64,000 nucleotides of DNA from Luoshenia tenuis (GTDB lineage: Bacteria; Bacillota; Clostridia; Christensenellales; GCA-900066905), in assembly GCF_014384745.1 (NCBI RefSeq), contig NZ_JACRSO010000001.1:744001-808000 (forward strand). The letters are read 5' to 3'. The position numbers and the translations under genes are program-made. Every line of letters starts with the position of its first letter. Positions within the stretch are counted from its first letter, which is position 1. Below the pieces are notes generated by a model. The model did not search any database. It was not told the DNA's origin and was given only the letters and a program-made list of their open reading frames with translations. Below are positions 51,056 to 59,600 of the stretch, in pieces.

Positions 51056-52207
51056 ATGGAAAGACCGCATTTGTATATCGCCGGCTGCCGGGGCATCCCC
51101 GCGCGCTATGGCGGGTTTGAGACCTTTGTAGAGCAGCTGGCCCCCCGCCTGGCGCGGGATGGCTATCCGGTCAGTGTCACCTGCGAGGGGGAAAAAGCGC
51201 AAAGCGATAGGTGGCAGGGCGTCGAGAGGCTGATCTTCCCCGCAGCTGCCAAAAGCGTGACCGCCTCTATCGTAAACGACCGCTCCGCGCTCAAGCTGAT
51301 CCTGGCCCGCGCCCAGCGGGGCGATAAGTGCATGCTGCTGGGCTACGGCTTGGGGCCTTTCGGCTTTTTCCTGGTGCGCAAGCTTCAAAAGCGGGGCGTT
51401 CAGTTTTGGATCAATCCTGATGGGCTAGAATGGAAACGCTCGCGCTGGCCCTGGTATGGGCGGCTCTATCTCCGCTTGGGCGAGCGCGCCCTTTGCGGCC
51501 AGGCGGACCGGATCATCTGTGATTCCGCCGCCATCGCCGCGCATGAGCGGCACAGCCACCCCGCTGCCCAGACGCCGGTGATCGAATACGGCGCGCCGTT
51601 TTTTGACCCCGAGAACGCGCCAGAGGGCGGCTATAGTGAATTCCTTGAAAAATACCAGTTGCGCCAGGGCCAGTATTACCTGACCGTGGGCCGCTTCGTA
51701 GCGGAGAATAATCTGCTTTTGATCCTGCGGGAATACCTGCAAAGCCACGCGCAGCTGCCGTTGCTCATGGTCACCAATCCAGATGAGGGCGCGCTGATGC
51801 GCCAAGTTGAAACCCTGCTCCAGGCCCACCCGGCCCGGGCTGGCAAAGTGCACCTGGTAGGGCCTATTTACGATGCGCCGCTGCTGGCCCGCATACGCTA
51901 TGGCGCCTATTGCTATCTGCACGGCCATGAGGTGGGTGGCACCAACCCCTCTCTGCTGGAATCGATGGGCTGCCGCAGCGCCGTATGCGCGCTGGATGTG
52001 GACTTTAACCGGGAGGTATTGCAGGAGGGCGGCCTGTTCTTTAGCAAGGAAGAGGGGCGGCTCGCCGTACTGTTTGATAAGATGGAAGCCCAGGGCGATA
52101 AACTGCTGGAGCCTTTGCGCCAGGCTAACGCGCGGCGGATCCAAGAGTATTACAACTGGGAGCGGATTACGGCCCTATACGAACGGCTGATCGCCGGCGC
52201 GCTGTAG
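51056..52207 (+). CDS. DUF1972 family glycosyltransferase
   Basis: GT-B fold glycosyltransferase of 383 residues. The DUF1972 start is clear: LYIAGCRGIPARYGGFETFVEQLAP. Later parts include YGLGPFGFFL, WINPDGLEWKRSRWP, ICDSAAIAAHE and HEVGGTNPSLLESMGC, the donor-binding stretch of GT4 enzymes. Relatives add rhamnose or galactose to the growing chain of an exopolysaccharide or cell-wall polymer. Ribosome site AAAGGAAG. Lies 24 bp after the GT2 gene and 22 bp before the GT4 gene. Confidence 0.9.
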   Translation: MERPHLYIAGCRGIPARYGGFETFVEQLAPRLARDGYPVSVTCEGEKAQSDRWQGVERLIFPAAAKSVTASIVNDRSALKLILARAQRGDKCMLLGYGLGPFGFFLVRKLQKRGVQFWINPDGLEWKRSRWPWYGRLYLRLGERALCGQADRIICDSAAIAAHERHSHPAAQTPVIEYGAPFFDPENAPEGGYSEFLEKYQLRQGQYYLTVGRFVAENNLLLILREYLQSHAQLPLLMVTNPDEGALMRQVETLLQAHPARAGKVHLVGPIYDAPLLARIRYGAYCYLHGHEVGGTNPSLLESMGCRSAVCALDVDFNREVLQEGGLFFSKEEGRLAVLFDKMEAQGDKLLEPLRQANARRIQEYYNWERITALYERLIAGAL

Positions 52208-52229
52208 GCCGGCTTAAAAGGAGGGCGCT

Positions 52230-53627
52230 ATGCGGATCTTACACGTCACACTGGGGCTGCCCCCGCTGCGCAGCGGGGGGTTGACCAGTTATGTGCTAAA
52301 GCTGATTGCCCTGCAAAAGCAAGACCCGGATATTGGGCAGATCGCCCTGCTGTATCCCGGGCGGGAATCGCTGCTGTTCAGCCATTCTCATATCCGCTCC
52401 CGGCCGCGCAAGTTGGAAGGGGTTTCCTGTTATGAGCTGACCAACCCCGCGCCCATCGGCCTGCTGGGCGGCATCAAAGAGCCGCTTCGGGATATCGACC
52501 ATCCCGAGGCCGCGCGGGCCTATGCCGGTTTGTTAAGGGAGCTGGAGCCGGACGTGGTGCACATCCATTCTTTTATCGGCTTTGGGCCCTATCTGGTCAC
52601 GCTGGCCCAGCAGATGGGCATCCGCGTTATCTACACCGCGCACGATTACTATCCCATCTGCCCTACGGTCAATTTGATGAACGCGCAGGCTCTTCGCTGT
52701 GATGAGGACCACGGCTGCGATGATTGTTTAGCCTGCAACCGCCACGCCCCTTCTGTATTTGAGCGTGCGTTGCGGGACAACCCGGCCTTTTACCCTGTAC
52801 GGCGCAGCAAGCGCTTTAAAAGCCTGGCCGCCGCGCTGGCGCGCAGGCTGTTTTCGTCTTCACCATCCGGTGGAGGGCGGGCTGAGGCCACTCCAGAGGA
52901 TTACGCCCTGCGGCGCGAAAGGCTGATGGCCGCTATCAGCGCCTGTGACGTGACCACGTTTGCCTCCCACGCGGTATTGGAGGTCTACCGCCGCTATGGG
53001 TTCGAGGGGCAGTACGCTCTGTTCCCGCTGATCCCCGAAGGGGTAGAAAAGCTCACCCCCCGCAAAGGTGCGCTGCCCGGCCACCCGGTGCGCATTGCCT
53101 TTATCGGCCGCGCCACCATTGAAAAGGGGCCGGAGTTACTGATCCGCGCGCTCTCCCGGTTAGAGAAAAAGGGCTATGATTTCCGCTTAAAGCTGCTGGG
53201 TACGGGTGCCAAAGTAGATCTGCGCGATATCTCGCCCAGCCGGGTGACCCTGTTGCCCAGCTTTACTCGAGGCGAGCTGAACACGCTGTTGGACGATGTG
53301 GACCTGGTGGTGGTCCCCAGCGTATGGTTTGAAACTTTCGGCTTTGTGGCGCTGGAGGGGTATCTAAAAAATATTCCGCTGGTGCTCAGCGATTCCGTCG
53401 GCTTCGCCGATTATATTGAACCTGAGGTCACCGGCTGGCTGTTCTCCTCGGGAGATGCCCATGCGCTGCGCGAAGTGCTGGCTAAATTGCTGGATGAGCC
53501 CGAAAAACTTGCCCAGGCCAGTTATGCCATCGCCCAGAGCGATAAGGAGCGTTTTACCGCCAAAGCTCACTATAAGCGGATGAAGCAATGTTATGGGCCC
53601 GTCCCTCTCGCAGGGCAGGACGCATAA
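52230..53627 (+). CDS. Family 4 glycosyltransferase with a cysteine cluster
   Basis: GT-B fold glycosyltransferase of 465 residues: MRILHVTLGLPPLRSGGLTSY at the start, YTAHDYYPICPTVN, IAFIGRATIEKGPELLIRAL, and VVVPSVWFETFGFVALEGYL with the donor-binding Glu. An insert near residues 153 to 171 has CDEDHGCDDCLAC, able to bind a metal, as seen in some glycosyltransferases of surface-polymer clusters. GGAGGG precedes the ATG. Last of the three-gene set; no flippase or polymerase is nearby, so the set would serve a pathway coded elsewhere. Confidence 0.9.
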   Translation: MRILHVTLGLPPLRSGGLTSYVLKLIALQKQDPDIGQIALLYPGRESLLFSHSHIRSRPRKLEGVSCYELTNPAPIGLLGGIKEPLRDIDHPEAARAYAGLLRELEPDVVHIHSFIGFGPYLVTLAQQMGIRVIYTAHDYYPICPTVNLMNAQALRCDEDHGCDDCLACNRHAPSVFERALRDNPAFYPVRRSKRFKSLAAALARRLFSSSPSGGGRAEATPEDYALRRERLMAAISACDVTTFASHAVLEVYRRYGFEGQYALFPLIPEGVEKLTPRKGALPGHPVRIAFIGRATIEKGPELLIRALSRLEKKGYDFRLKLLGTGAKVDLRDISPSRVTLLPSFTRGELNTLLDDVDLVVVPSVWFETFGFVALEGYLKNIPLVLSDSVGFADYIEPEVTGWLFSSGDAHALREVLAKLLDEPEKLAQASYAIAQSDKERFTAKAHYKRMKQCYGPVPLAGQDA

Positions 53628-53637
53628 AGCATGATAA

Positions 53638-53675
53638 GAAAAGCGGGCCGCGAAAATGCGGCCCGCTTTGCGTTT
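53638..53675. terminator. Bidirectional intrinsic terminator
   Basis: AAAGCGGGCCGC-6-GCGGCCCGCTTT hairpin between the glycosyltransferase set and the convergent ROK gene. Confidence 0.85.
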
Positions 53676-53684
53676 AATCACCAA

Positions 53685-54953
53685 TTAATTGTAAAGCTCG
53701 TCATCATTATAGAACCGGTGCGTGGCATACAGCGCAGCGCCAACGTAAAACGCCTCTTTCCAGGGCACGGGGGAGAAGGAGATGTTCAACTGGCTTTTGA
53801 TGTTAAAGAACGGGAAGGCGTTGACCTCCTCGCGGATATGATCCAAAAAGTAATCGCCAGCCTGGGTAAACGCACCCTGGATAATAAACTTGGAAGGATC
53901 GCACACCAGCATGATGTTATGGATCAGGATCGAGAAATAATGGATCACCCGATCCATGAGCAGCGTGGCCAGCACATCCCCCTGCTTGGCTGCCGCAAAA
54001 ACATCCTGCATCTCCAGCGTCTTATCCTTGGCCGCCTGATAGATGGCGGAGTGGGGATAGTTATCGCACACCTCATAAGCCCGGCGCAGCACCGTATCGG
54101 TAGAAACCATGCTTTCAAAGCAGCCATACCCGCCGCAACTGCACTGCTCTTTGCTGTAAGGCTCTACCACCATATGCCCAAACTCGCCTACAAAGCCATT
54201 TACCCCGCGGTTGAGCGCGTGGTTCTCCAAAATACATCCGCCGGCCCGCGTGCCGCTGGAGATGATCGCAATGCTTTGCAGCTGGCGGTTCTCTTCATTT
54301 TGCAGCACAGAGTAGCCGCGGAACCTGGAATCATTATCGATATAGACCGCCGTCTCAAAGGGCAGCGCCGCTTCCATATCCGCGCGTGCGGGCAAATCTC
54401 GGGGCCAACCCGGATACATGGGATAGTAAATAATGCCGTTATCAGCATCGCACACACCTGCAAAACCCAGCGTTACTGTACAGATCTTTTCCTGAGGGAT
54501 GTTCATATCCTGCGCCATTTTTACCGTAACATCGGCCAGCTGTTTGATCGTCCCCTCATAGCTGCGCGGCTCCTCTACCTTTTCCAGCGCCTTATGCAGT
54601 ACGCGGCACTTCATGTCTACCACTGCCCCGTCGATCTGCATCAGTCCCGATTCGTAGCGCAGCACCAGTACGACGATATAGGCGTAGTCCGCGTTCAGCT
54701 CAAATAATTCCGGCTTTTTGCCGCCCTCATCGGTAGAGGACCCCTTGCCGGCGGACTTGATCAGCCCCCTGGCCACAAAATCCCCCATCATTTTGGTCAC
54801 GGTGGTCTTGCTCAGATTGATCTTTTCCGATATCTCGCTGACCGACAGCACATCTGCCGTACGGAATAGCGAGGTCACCAATTTTTGGTTATGGTAACGG
54901 ATATTTTTGGGCTTATTGCTCAGCCTTGCCGGCCGCGTTCCATCATTATTCAT
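53685..54953 (-). CDS. ROK family transcriptional regulator (NagC/XylR type)
   Basis: A 422-residue sugar-responsive regulator. An N-terminal winged helix-turn-helix (residues about 20 to 75: LSVSEISEKINLSKTTVTKM) precedes a sugar-kinase-like ROK domain. The ROK zinc site is intact, with EFGHMVVEP supplying His and CSCGGYGCFES supplying cysteines, and GFAGVCDADNGII matches the phosphate region. It probably represses sugar-use genes. No sugar operon is directly next to it. Its own promoter (54997-55025) is a good match. Confidence 0.9.
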   Translation of the reverse strand: MNNDGTRPARLSNKPKNIRYHNQKLVTSLFRTADVLSVSEISEKINLSKTTVTKMMGDFVARGLIKSAGKGSSTDEGGKKPELFELNADYAYIVVLVLRYESGLMQIDGAVVDMKCRVLHKALEKVEEPRSYEGTIKQLADVTVKMAQDMNIPQEKICTVTLGFAGVCDADNGIIYYPMYPGWPRDLPARADMEAALPFETAVYIDNDSRFRGYSVLQNEENRQLQSIAIISSGTRAGGCILENHALNRGVNGFVGEFGHMVVEPYSKEQCSCGGYGCFESMVSTDTVLRRAYEVCDNYPHSAIYQAAKDKTLEMQDVFAAAKQGDVLATLLMDRVIHYFSILIHNIMLVCDPSKFIIQGAFTQAGDYFLDHIREEVNAFPFFNIKSQLNISFSPVPWKEAFYVGAALYATHRFYNDDELYN

Positions 54954-54996
54954 TCTTCCTCACCTAAAATCCTGGTCAAATTTTATAACTAAGTTT

Positions 54997-55025
54997 ATTA
55001 TCAACTATTTATTATTGAAAGTCAA
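54997..55025 (-). promoter_or_regulatory. Promoter of the ROK regulator gene
   Basis: TTGACT (55020-55025), 17-bp spacer, GATAAT (54997-55002) on the minus strand, in AT-rich DNA with repeated TTTATTAT units that could serve as operator half-sites. The rest of the 300-bp gap up to the next gene shows nothing else I can support. Confidence 0.6.
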
Positions 55026-55256
55026 TCGTTCTAGCGTTTCTTTTTTGTCGTTTTCGTTTGCCTTTTGCCCAGTTCTTCTATACAATATGATTATAACTGA
55101 AACTGTACATAGTGTGAACCCTATTTGCCCATATTCAACATAGAAATTGCGCGTGTTGCCACAAGGCAATATTCATCCATCACCCCTGGCGGCACAGGCG
55201 CTAATACCCTGACAGGACGCGCAGTGCTATAAATTGAGAAAGGAAGGACAATTCCC

Positions 55257-56075
55257 ATGGAGCACTCCCCTTTTAAGGTCACCTGTATCGCGCCGGACAG
55301 TTACTGCATCGACGAAGCCGGCCTTGATCTATGCTATCTCATCATCGGCCAGGCTCGGGCGCTGCTCATCGATACCGGCACCGGCGTGGGCGATCTGTCC
55401 GCTTTAGTCGCCACGCTGACCGATAAGCCCGTTACAGTGGCGGCTACCCATGGGCATGGCGACCATATGGGCGGTGCGGTCCAGTTCGAGCAGGTCTATC
55501 TCCACCCCGATGATTGGGAGATGGCCAGAAGCATCAGCCCTGAATCCCGCAGGGATTACTGCCACTCGATGGTCAGCGCCCATCCCGAGATCGGGGAGCG
55601 GCTTAGCCACAGTCCGCTCGCCCCTTCCCGCTTTGAGCCGGAACTGCTCCCACTGCGTGAAGGACATGTGTTTGACCTGGGCGGCCGCACGCTTTCCGTG
55701 CGGGAAGCGCCTGGCCATACCCCCGGCTCCGTGATCTTTGTGGATTCGCTCACCGGCAACGTCTATTCAGGCGACGCCTATAACGCCCTTTTCCTGCTGA
55801 TGCTGCCCGGCGACCGGATGGATGCAGCACGCCGTTTTTATGCCCATGCCGCCGCCCTTTTGGCCCAGCGCGGGCAATTTCAAGATTTCTGCGGCGGGCA
55901 CGAGTGCCCTGTAGATCCGCAGATTCTACCCGCCCTGGTCGCCTGCATCGAGGGGATTCTGGATGGTTCTTTACATCCCGAGCATTTGCAAATCCATATA
56001 TTCGACGGGGATTTTTACCGTTTCGGCCCCGCCCTTATCGCTTTGGACCGCCCCAGGCACCTGGACCGGCTATAA
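55257..56075 (+). CDS. Metallo-beta-lactamase fold hydrolase
   Basis: Binuclear-metal hydrolase of 272 residues. Ligand motifs are in order: THGHGDHMGG (HxHxDH), HTPGSVIF, YSGDAYN with the bridging Asp, and a late GGHECPV His. It is like the glyoxalase-II/YcbL-type group acting on esters or thioesters; substrate not known. Preceded by AAAGGAAGG and followed by a terminator. No signal peptide. Confidence 0.88.
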   Translation: MEHSPFKVTCIAPDSYCIDEAGLDLCYLIIGQARALLIDTGTGVGDLSALVATLTDKPVTVAATHGHGDHMGGAVQFEQVYLHPDDWEMARSISPESRRDYCHSMVSAHPEIGERLSHSPLAPSRFEPELLPLREGHVFDLGGRTLSVREAPGHTPGSVIFVDSLTGNVYSGDAYNALFLLMLPGDRMDAARRFYAHAAALLAQRGQFQDFCGGHECPVDPQILPALVACIEGILDGSLHPEHLQIHIFDGDFYRFGPALIALDRPRHLDRL

Positions 56076-56077
56076 GC

Positions 56078-56109
56078 AAAGCGCCCCACAACAGCGGGGC
56101 GCTTTTTTC
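56078..56109 (+). terminator. Intrinsic terminator of the MBL-fold gene
   Basis: AAAGCGCCCC-8-GGGGCGCTTT hairpin continuing into T6 on the plus strand; its end touches the stop of the convergent 4Fe-4S gene. Confidence 0.85.
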
Positions 56110-56990
56110 TATTCCGTGCTCTGCCCGGGCCGCTCCTGCGCGCGGCTGCCGCAGCGGTACTTGAGCTGCAAGGCTCCGTGAGGGCAGGCTTTCAGGCAGT
56201 CTCCACAGCGGATACATTGCGCCGTATTGGGATGGCGGTATATATCAATATCCATCTTACAGGTCCGCTGGCAGTGCCCGCACCGGGTGCATTTTTCTTC
56301 ATCCACCTGGTAGCGATATAAGGCGATGGGGTTAAACCAGCCGTAGATCGCCCCCAATGGGCACATGTACCGGCAAAAAGGCCGGTATACGATAATCGAC
56401 AGCAGGACGATGATCCCCAGCAGCAAGCATTTCCAGGCAAACAGCCACCCTGCGATATCCCGCAGCGCACCGTTTACCGCCAAAAGCGGCAGCCCCGCCA
56501 TCGCCGTCCCACTGGGGCAGATCAGCTTGCAAAACCAGGGCTGCCCCTGCCCAAAGGCATCTACCAAAAACATGGGCAACAAAATCACAAAGCCCACCAG
56601 GATCGCCACCTTTAAGTGCCGCAGCCACCGGTCGCCGGGGAGCTTGCGCAGCTTTTTGGGGAAGGGAATCTTATGCAGCAGATCCTCAATCAATCCAAAC
56701 GGGCACAGCCAGCCGCAGATCAGCCGCCCCATCAGCGCGCCGAAGATCACCAGAAAGCCCACAATGTAAAACGATACGTGATACTCGCGGGAATTGAGCA
56801 CCGCCTGAAGCGAGCCGATGGGGCAGGCCCCCAGCGCCCCCGGGCAGGAGTAGCAGTTCAGTCCCGGCAGGCAAGCGGCCTTACTCAGACCTGTAAATAT
56901 CTTGCCCTGTACAAAGCCTGTCACATATCCATTGGTCAGCGCGGTAAAACCAAGCTGTACAAGCAAACGCAAACTTTTGATCTTTCCCAT
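56109..56990 (-). CDS. 4Fe-4S binding membrane protein (NapH/CcoG-like)
   Basis: A 293-residue membrane protein with about five helices. Paired CX3CP-type motifs near helix ends (CGWLCPFGL, CRYMCPLGA) mark the NapH/YccM/CcoG group, and the C-terminus has two 4Fe-4S motifs, CTRCGHCQRTC and CIRCGDCLKAC. It should pass electrons across or along the membrane. The ATG at 56990 lies 4 bp after the stop of the CXXC gene; a TTG six codons earlier is possible. Third gene of a redoxin/CXXC/4Fe-4S operon, so it may supply electrons to the extracytoplasmic redoxin. Confidence 0.88.
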   Translation of the reverse strand: MGKIKSLRLLVQLGFTALTNGYVTGFVQGKIFTGLSKAACLPGLNCYSCPGALGACPIGSLQAVLNSREYHVSFYIVGFLVIFGALMGRLICGWLCPFGLIEDLLHKIPFPKKLRKLPGDRWLRHLKVAILVGFVILLPMFLVDAFGQGQPWFCKLICPSGTAMAGLPLLAVNGALRDIAGWLFAWKCLLLGIIVLLSIIVYRPFCRYMCPLGAIYGWFNPIALYRYQVDEEKCTRCGHCQRTCKMDIDIYRHPNTAQCIRCGDCLKACPHGALQLKYRCGSRAQERPGQSTE

Positions 56991-56994
56991 GGCG

Positions 56995-57147
56995 CTACCC
57001 GATCCCAATACATTCCAGGCAGATGGTCACGGCCTTTCGAAGCACTGTTTCCATCTCTCCGCGGAAGTATCCGATCCCCAGCAGTACAGCGCCGGCGGCG
57101 ATCAAGCCAGCCGTCAGCCAGGGGAAACTTCGCTTATTCTTTGACAC
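56995..57147 (-). CDS. CD1871A-like CXXC motif protein
   Basis: A 50-residue single-helix membrane protein: a basic start SKNKR, one hydrophobic segment, and a short tail ending RKAVTICLECIGIG, in which CLEC is the CXXC pair typical of the CD1871A family. A GTG at 57147 is chosen because GGAGG sits five bases before it; an ATG four codons upstream is also open. The start overlaps the end of the redoxin gene and its stop is 4 bp before the 4Fe-4S gene. Probably a small redox or assembly partner of that protein; the family has no proven function. Confidence 0.8.
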   Translation of the reverse strand: MSKNKRSFPWLTAGLIAAGAVLLGIGYFRGEMETVLRKAVTICLECIGIG

Positions 57148-57766
57148 GGCAACCTCCATAGTACACGCGATAGGTCTTGTCCATGATCTCCTGCCAATTA
57201 TCCATATCCTTAGTGCCCTCCAAGGGATCATTGATCATCAACCCGATATGATCCACAAAGAAGGTGTGCGGCACCGTAGTCACATCCCCCAGTACCGCCT
57301 CTTGCAGGTCTGCCGAGGGCAGCAGCTGGGTATAGGTCGCCCCTGTCTGCTCCACGATCTCTTTGGCCAGTGCCACCTGCTTTTCGTCAATGCTGCCGTC
57401 GCTCTTTTTGGCGTCGTACACGATCCCCACGATGTTGATGTTCCTGTCGGCATTCTCGGCGTACAGCTTTGCCAGATCCGCAAGCTCCTCCATACAAGTC
57501 GGGCAATAGGTGGCCCAAACGTTGACCATCGTCATCTGGTGCTCTTTAAAAATATCCTGCGTAACGGTATTACCCTCTAAATCGGTGGCGGTAAAGTTTC
57601 TAAGCGACTTTTCTCCATTTGGGTCATACGCAGTGGAAGCGGCGGCCTGCGTGCCCTGCGCGGACGGCGTACCTGCCGCGTCTTGCTGTGTCTCCACCGC
57701 GCACCCGGACAAGGCGATAGCCGCCACCAGCATCAGCGCAAAGCTTAACATAGTATATTTCTTCAT
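57134..57766 (-). CDS. TlpA/ResA-like thioredoxin-fold lipoprotein
   Basis: A 210-residue extracytoplasmic redoxin. A signal peptide with lipobox LSGC (Cys22) is followed by an Ala/Thr/Gln linker and a thioredoxin fold of the AhpC/TlpA type with active site WATYCPTC (Cys88, Cys91), the cis-Pro loop TTVPHTFFVD and an alpha-beta insertion. It would reduce or exchange disulfides on the outer face of the membrane, for example in stress defence or cofactor attachment. First gene of the redoxin/CXXC/4Fe-4S operon. Confidence 0.9.
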   Translation of the reverse strand: MKKYTMLSFALMLVAAIALSGCAVETQQDAAGTPSAQGTQAAASTAYDPNGEKSLRNFTATDLEGNTVTQDIFKEHQMTMVNVWATYCPTCMEELADLAKLYAENADRNINIVGIVYDAKKSDGSIDEKQVALAKEIVEQTGATYTQLLPSADLQEAVLGDVTTVPHTFFVDHIGLMINDPLEGTKDMDNWQEIMDKTYRVYYGGCRVKE

Positions 57767-57814
57767 TACGATCCCCCACTTTCAACCCAAACTTCAGGTT
57801 CTTTCTTTATCTCT

Positions 57815-57843
57815 ATCATACCTGTTTCAGCAGCGCACCGCAA
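57815..57843 (-). promoter_or_regulatory. Promoter of the redoxin operon
   Basis: TTGCGG (57838-57843), 17-bp spacer, TATGAT (57815-57820) on the minus strand. Confidence 0.55.
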
Positions 57844-58077
57844 CTGTTATTTTTATATTTACAGAAACTTTTTTATTTCCCTCACACAAAGCGGGCCCTT
57901 AACCAAAAGCCCATAACTTAATCATCCTTATCTTATTTTGGGGGAATGAAAAAACGGCAATCTATACGGATAACCGCTTTACTGCAACGAAAAATTGCAT
58001 GGCCATGTAGAAAATGCGATTTTGACGCGGACAGGATCCGCTGGCAGAGATTTGCGATATGGATATTTACTGGCGGC

Positions 58078-58116
58078 ACAAAAATACCGCGATTTACCTA
58101 AGTAAATTGCGGTATT
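58078..58116 (-). terminator. Intrinsic terminator, probably native to the interrupted tRNA-Thr gene
   Basis: AATACCGCGATTTAC-4-GTAAATTGCGGTATT, a 15-bp stem with T5 on the minus strand, placed 18 bp after the CCA end of the tRNA-Thr fragment. Confidence 0.85.
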
Positions 58117-58134
58117 AAATGCGGCAATTGCCGC

Positions 58135-58179
58135 TGGAGCTGATGTCGGGACTCGAACCCGAGACCTCTTCCTTACCAA
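58135..58179 (-). repeat. tRNA-Thr 3' fragment, probable attachment site
   Basis: Forty-five bases identical to the 3' half of the intact tRNA-Thr at the right edge of the window, from the anticodon loop to the encoded CCA. Identity stops inside the anticodon loop, where the sequence changes to unrelated AT-rich DNA. Integration into a tRNA gene by a tyrosine recombinase leaves such a copy at the far end of the element. Confidence 0.85.
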
Positions 58180-58210
58180 TTAAAAACCATGCTATTTTTA
58201 CTTGTTTTAG

Positions 58211-58298
58211 CCTTTCGCATCTTGTCGTACCTTAATTGGCTGAAACCCAGCAATACCAATGGTTCTATCGTTTTACCTTTCGTATCCTGTCGCAACTT
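58211..58298. repeat. Imperfect direct repeat near the left end of the island
   Basis: CCTTTCGCATCTTGTCGTAC (58211) and CCTTTCGTATCCTGTCGCAA (58276) begin two copies of a 23-bp unit, matching at 19 positions and 65 bp apart. Short repeats beside an attachment site can be recombinase arm-binding sites. Confidence 0.4.
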
Positions 58299-58332
58299 CG
58301 CTTTTCTTAAAATATGCTGTTTTTTGATGCCG

Positions 58333-58370
58333 GTGTGGGGTTTGGTGTGGGTTTTTATAGAACCCCACAC
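58333..58370. repeat. Inverted repeat near the left end of the island
   Basis: GTGTGGGGTT and AACCCCACAC, perfect 10-bp arms with an 18-bp loop that includes GGTGTGGGTTTTT. The same 13 bases occur near the right end at about 63823. Confidence 0.5.
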
Positions 58371-58758
58371 GGGACAGTTTCAGTTATTATCTCCCACGCT
58401 ATCCAGATATTCGCTTTAAGGCGGTATATTCTATTGAACTGTAGCCACTTTTACGCCATAAAGCTATACCGCTATTGTAGGCGTAACGTGAAAATAATAT
58501 CTGCTACATATGGCTTTAATAACTCCCTACGGCGCCTAAGCCCTTTTCTACCTCGCACATAGACGAGGGTACATTATAGACAAATTAAATGAAATGCCAT
58601 AATATTATTACTTACTATGAGGCGGAGATGTCGGGTATTTTATACTTCTTCCCCGGCATCATTCATCCTGAAAGTACTTCGTTTGAAAGAGTCGTTCGAT
58701 TAGCCGCTGCATTAGAAACAATAGTAGATAATATGATCGTTTAGTTATTATTATATAG
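58371..58758. other. AT-rich stretch without a recognisable gene
   Basis: No frame here has a convincing start and no protein motif is visible. A short plus-strand frame near 58617-58743 (YYEAEMSGILYFFPGIIHPE-like) is too short to judge. The stretch ends at the terminator of the next gene. Confidence 0.5.
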
Positions 58759-58790
58759 AAAAGCTGGAGCATTTTGCTCCAGCTTTTCTT
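58759..58790 (-). terminator. Intrinsic terminator of the last island gene
   Basis: AAGCTGGAGCA / TGCTCCAGCTT stem with a short loop and TTTTCTATA on the minus strand. Confidence 0.85.
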
Positions 58791-58812
58791 ATAGTTAAAG
58801 AGGACAAATCGT

Positions 58813-59421
58813 TTACTGTGTCAACCTTAATTTTTCATCTCCAAACATTATATAGTAGTCTGAGGTAATTTCGCCTACATAGCCGTATATAAAGTACACA
58901 CGAATATCATCCCTTCCAACTGACACTATTTGAAAATCTGATCCTTTGCTATCAGATACGGAAATATTATCTGTGTCAAACATAACACCACTGCAAAAAT
59001 AGAATTCATTAGACCCTTTTGCTCCAAACAAATTCATTCCAATATAAGGCCCTTTTTCCTCAAAGTAAACGTTCGCATATCCTTCGTTCTGTCTTGTAAG
59101 TTTATATTCATCTCCACATTTACGAACCAACACCTCTGTATATGCATCCTTATCGTAGTATATAAGCATACTGGATTCTTTCCCGTCGACACGATATTGT
59201 ACCGGTTCAAATGATATAAATTTAAATACTTCTTCCGGTGTTTTAAAATGCGTAACTAAGTTGAAGAACGGAATCGCCGAAAAATATACAACCAGCCCTA
59301 ACAATCCACTGGATATAACTAAAAACTTTTTGCGAACTGGTGTAGCAATGCTATATCGAATAGCTGCAATACAGATTACAATTGACACTATACTCAGCAC
59401 TGTTACCAAATGATATATCAA
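58813..59421 (-). CDS. Hypothetical membrane protein of the island
   Basis: A 202-residue protein with two N-terminal membrane helices (near residues 3 to 25 and 33 to 57) and a 140-residue soluble domain rich in aromatic and acidic residues, with no motif I know. AT-rich and unlike its chromosomal neighbours. It is last in the minus-strand order after the second Rhs cassette, where orphan immunity proteins are often found, but its distance from a toxin makes this weak. The start follows AGGAGG. Confidence 0.65.
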   Translation of the reverse strand: MIYHLVTVLSIVSIVICIAAIRYSIATPVRKKFLVISSGLLGLVVYFSAIPFFNLVTHFKTPEEVFKFISFEPVQYRVDGKESSMLIYYDKDAYTEVLVRKCGDEYKLTRQNEGYANVYFEEKGPYIGMNLFGAKGSNEFYFCSGVMFDTDNISVSDSKGSDFQIVSVGRDDIRVYFIYGYVGEITSDYYIMFGDEKLRLTQ

Positions 59422-59600
59422 TCAAATCGCCTCCTAGTATCCAAGCTGTGGCACTGAGTTTGGTTGTGGCGCTTTCCAAAGATCAGGCGCGAAAACTCCT
59501 TTTGATAACAGATAAAGTTCGCCCAGATAGCTGTAGATTTACACTATCCTACAAATCTTAATAGCAGTTAATCTCGCCCCATATCATCTGCCCTTCCTTG

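Noticed and set aside
58173..58370. 65-codon minus-strand frame next to the tRNA-Thr fragment, considered as an integrase remnant
   Set aside because: The translation has no tyrosine-recombinase residues (no R...HxxR...Y pattern); it is mostly the direct and inverted repeats read as protein.
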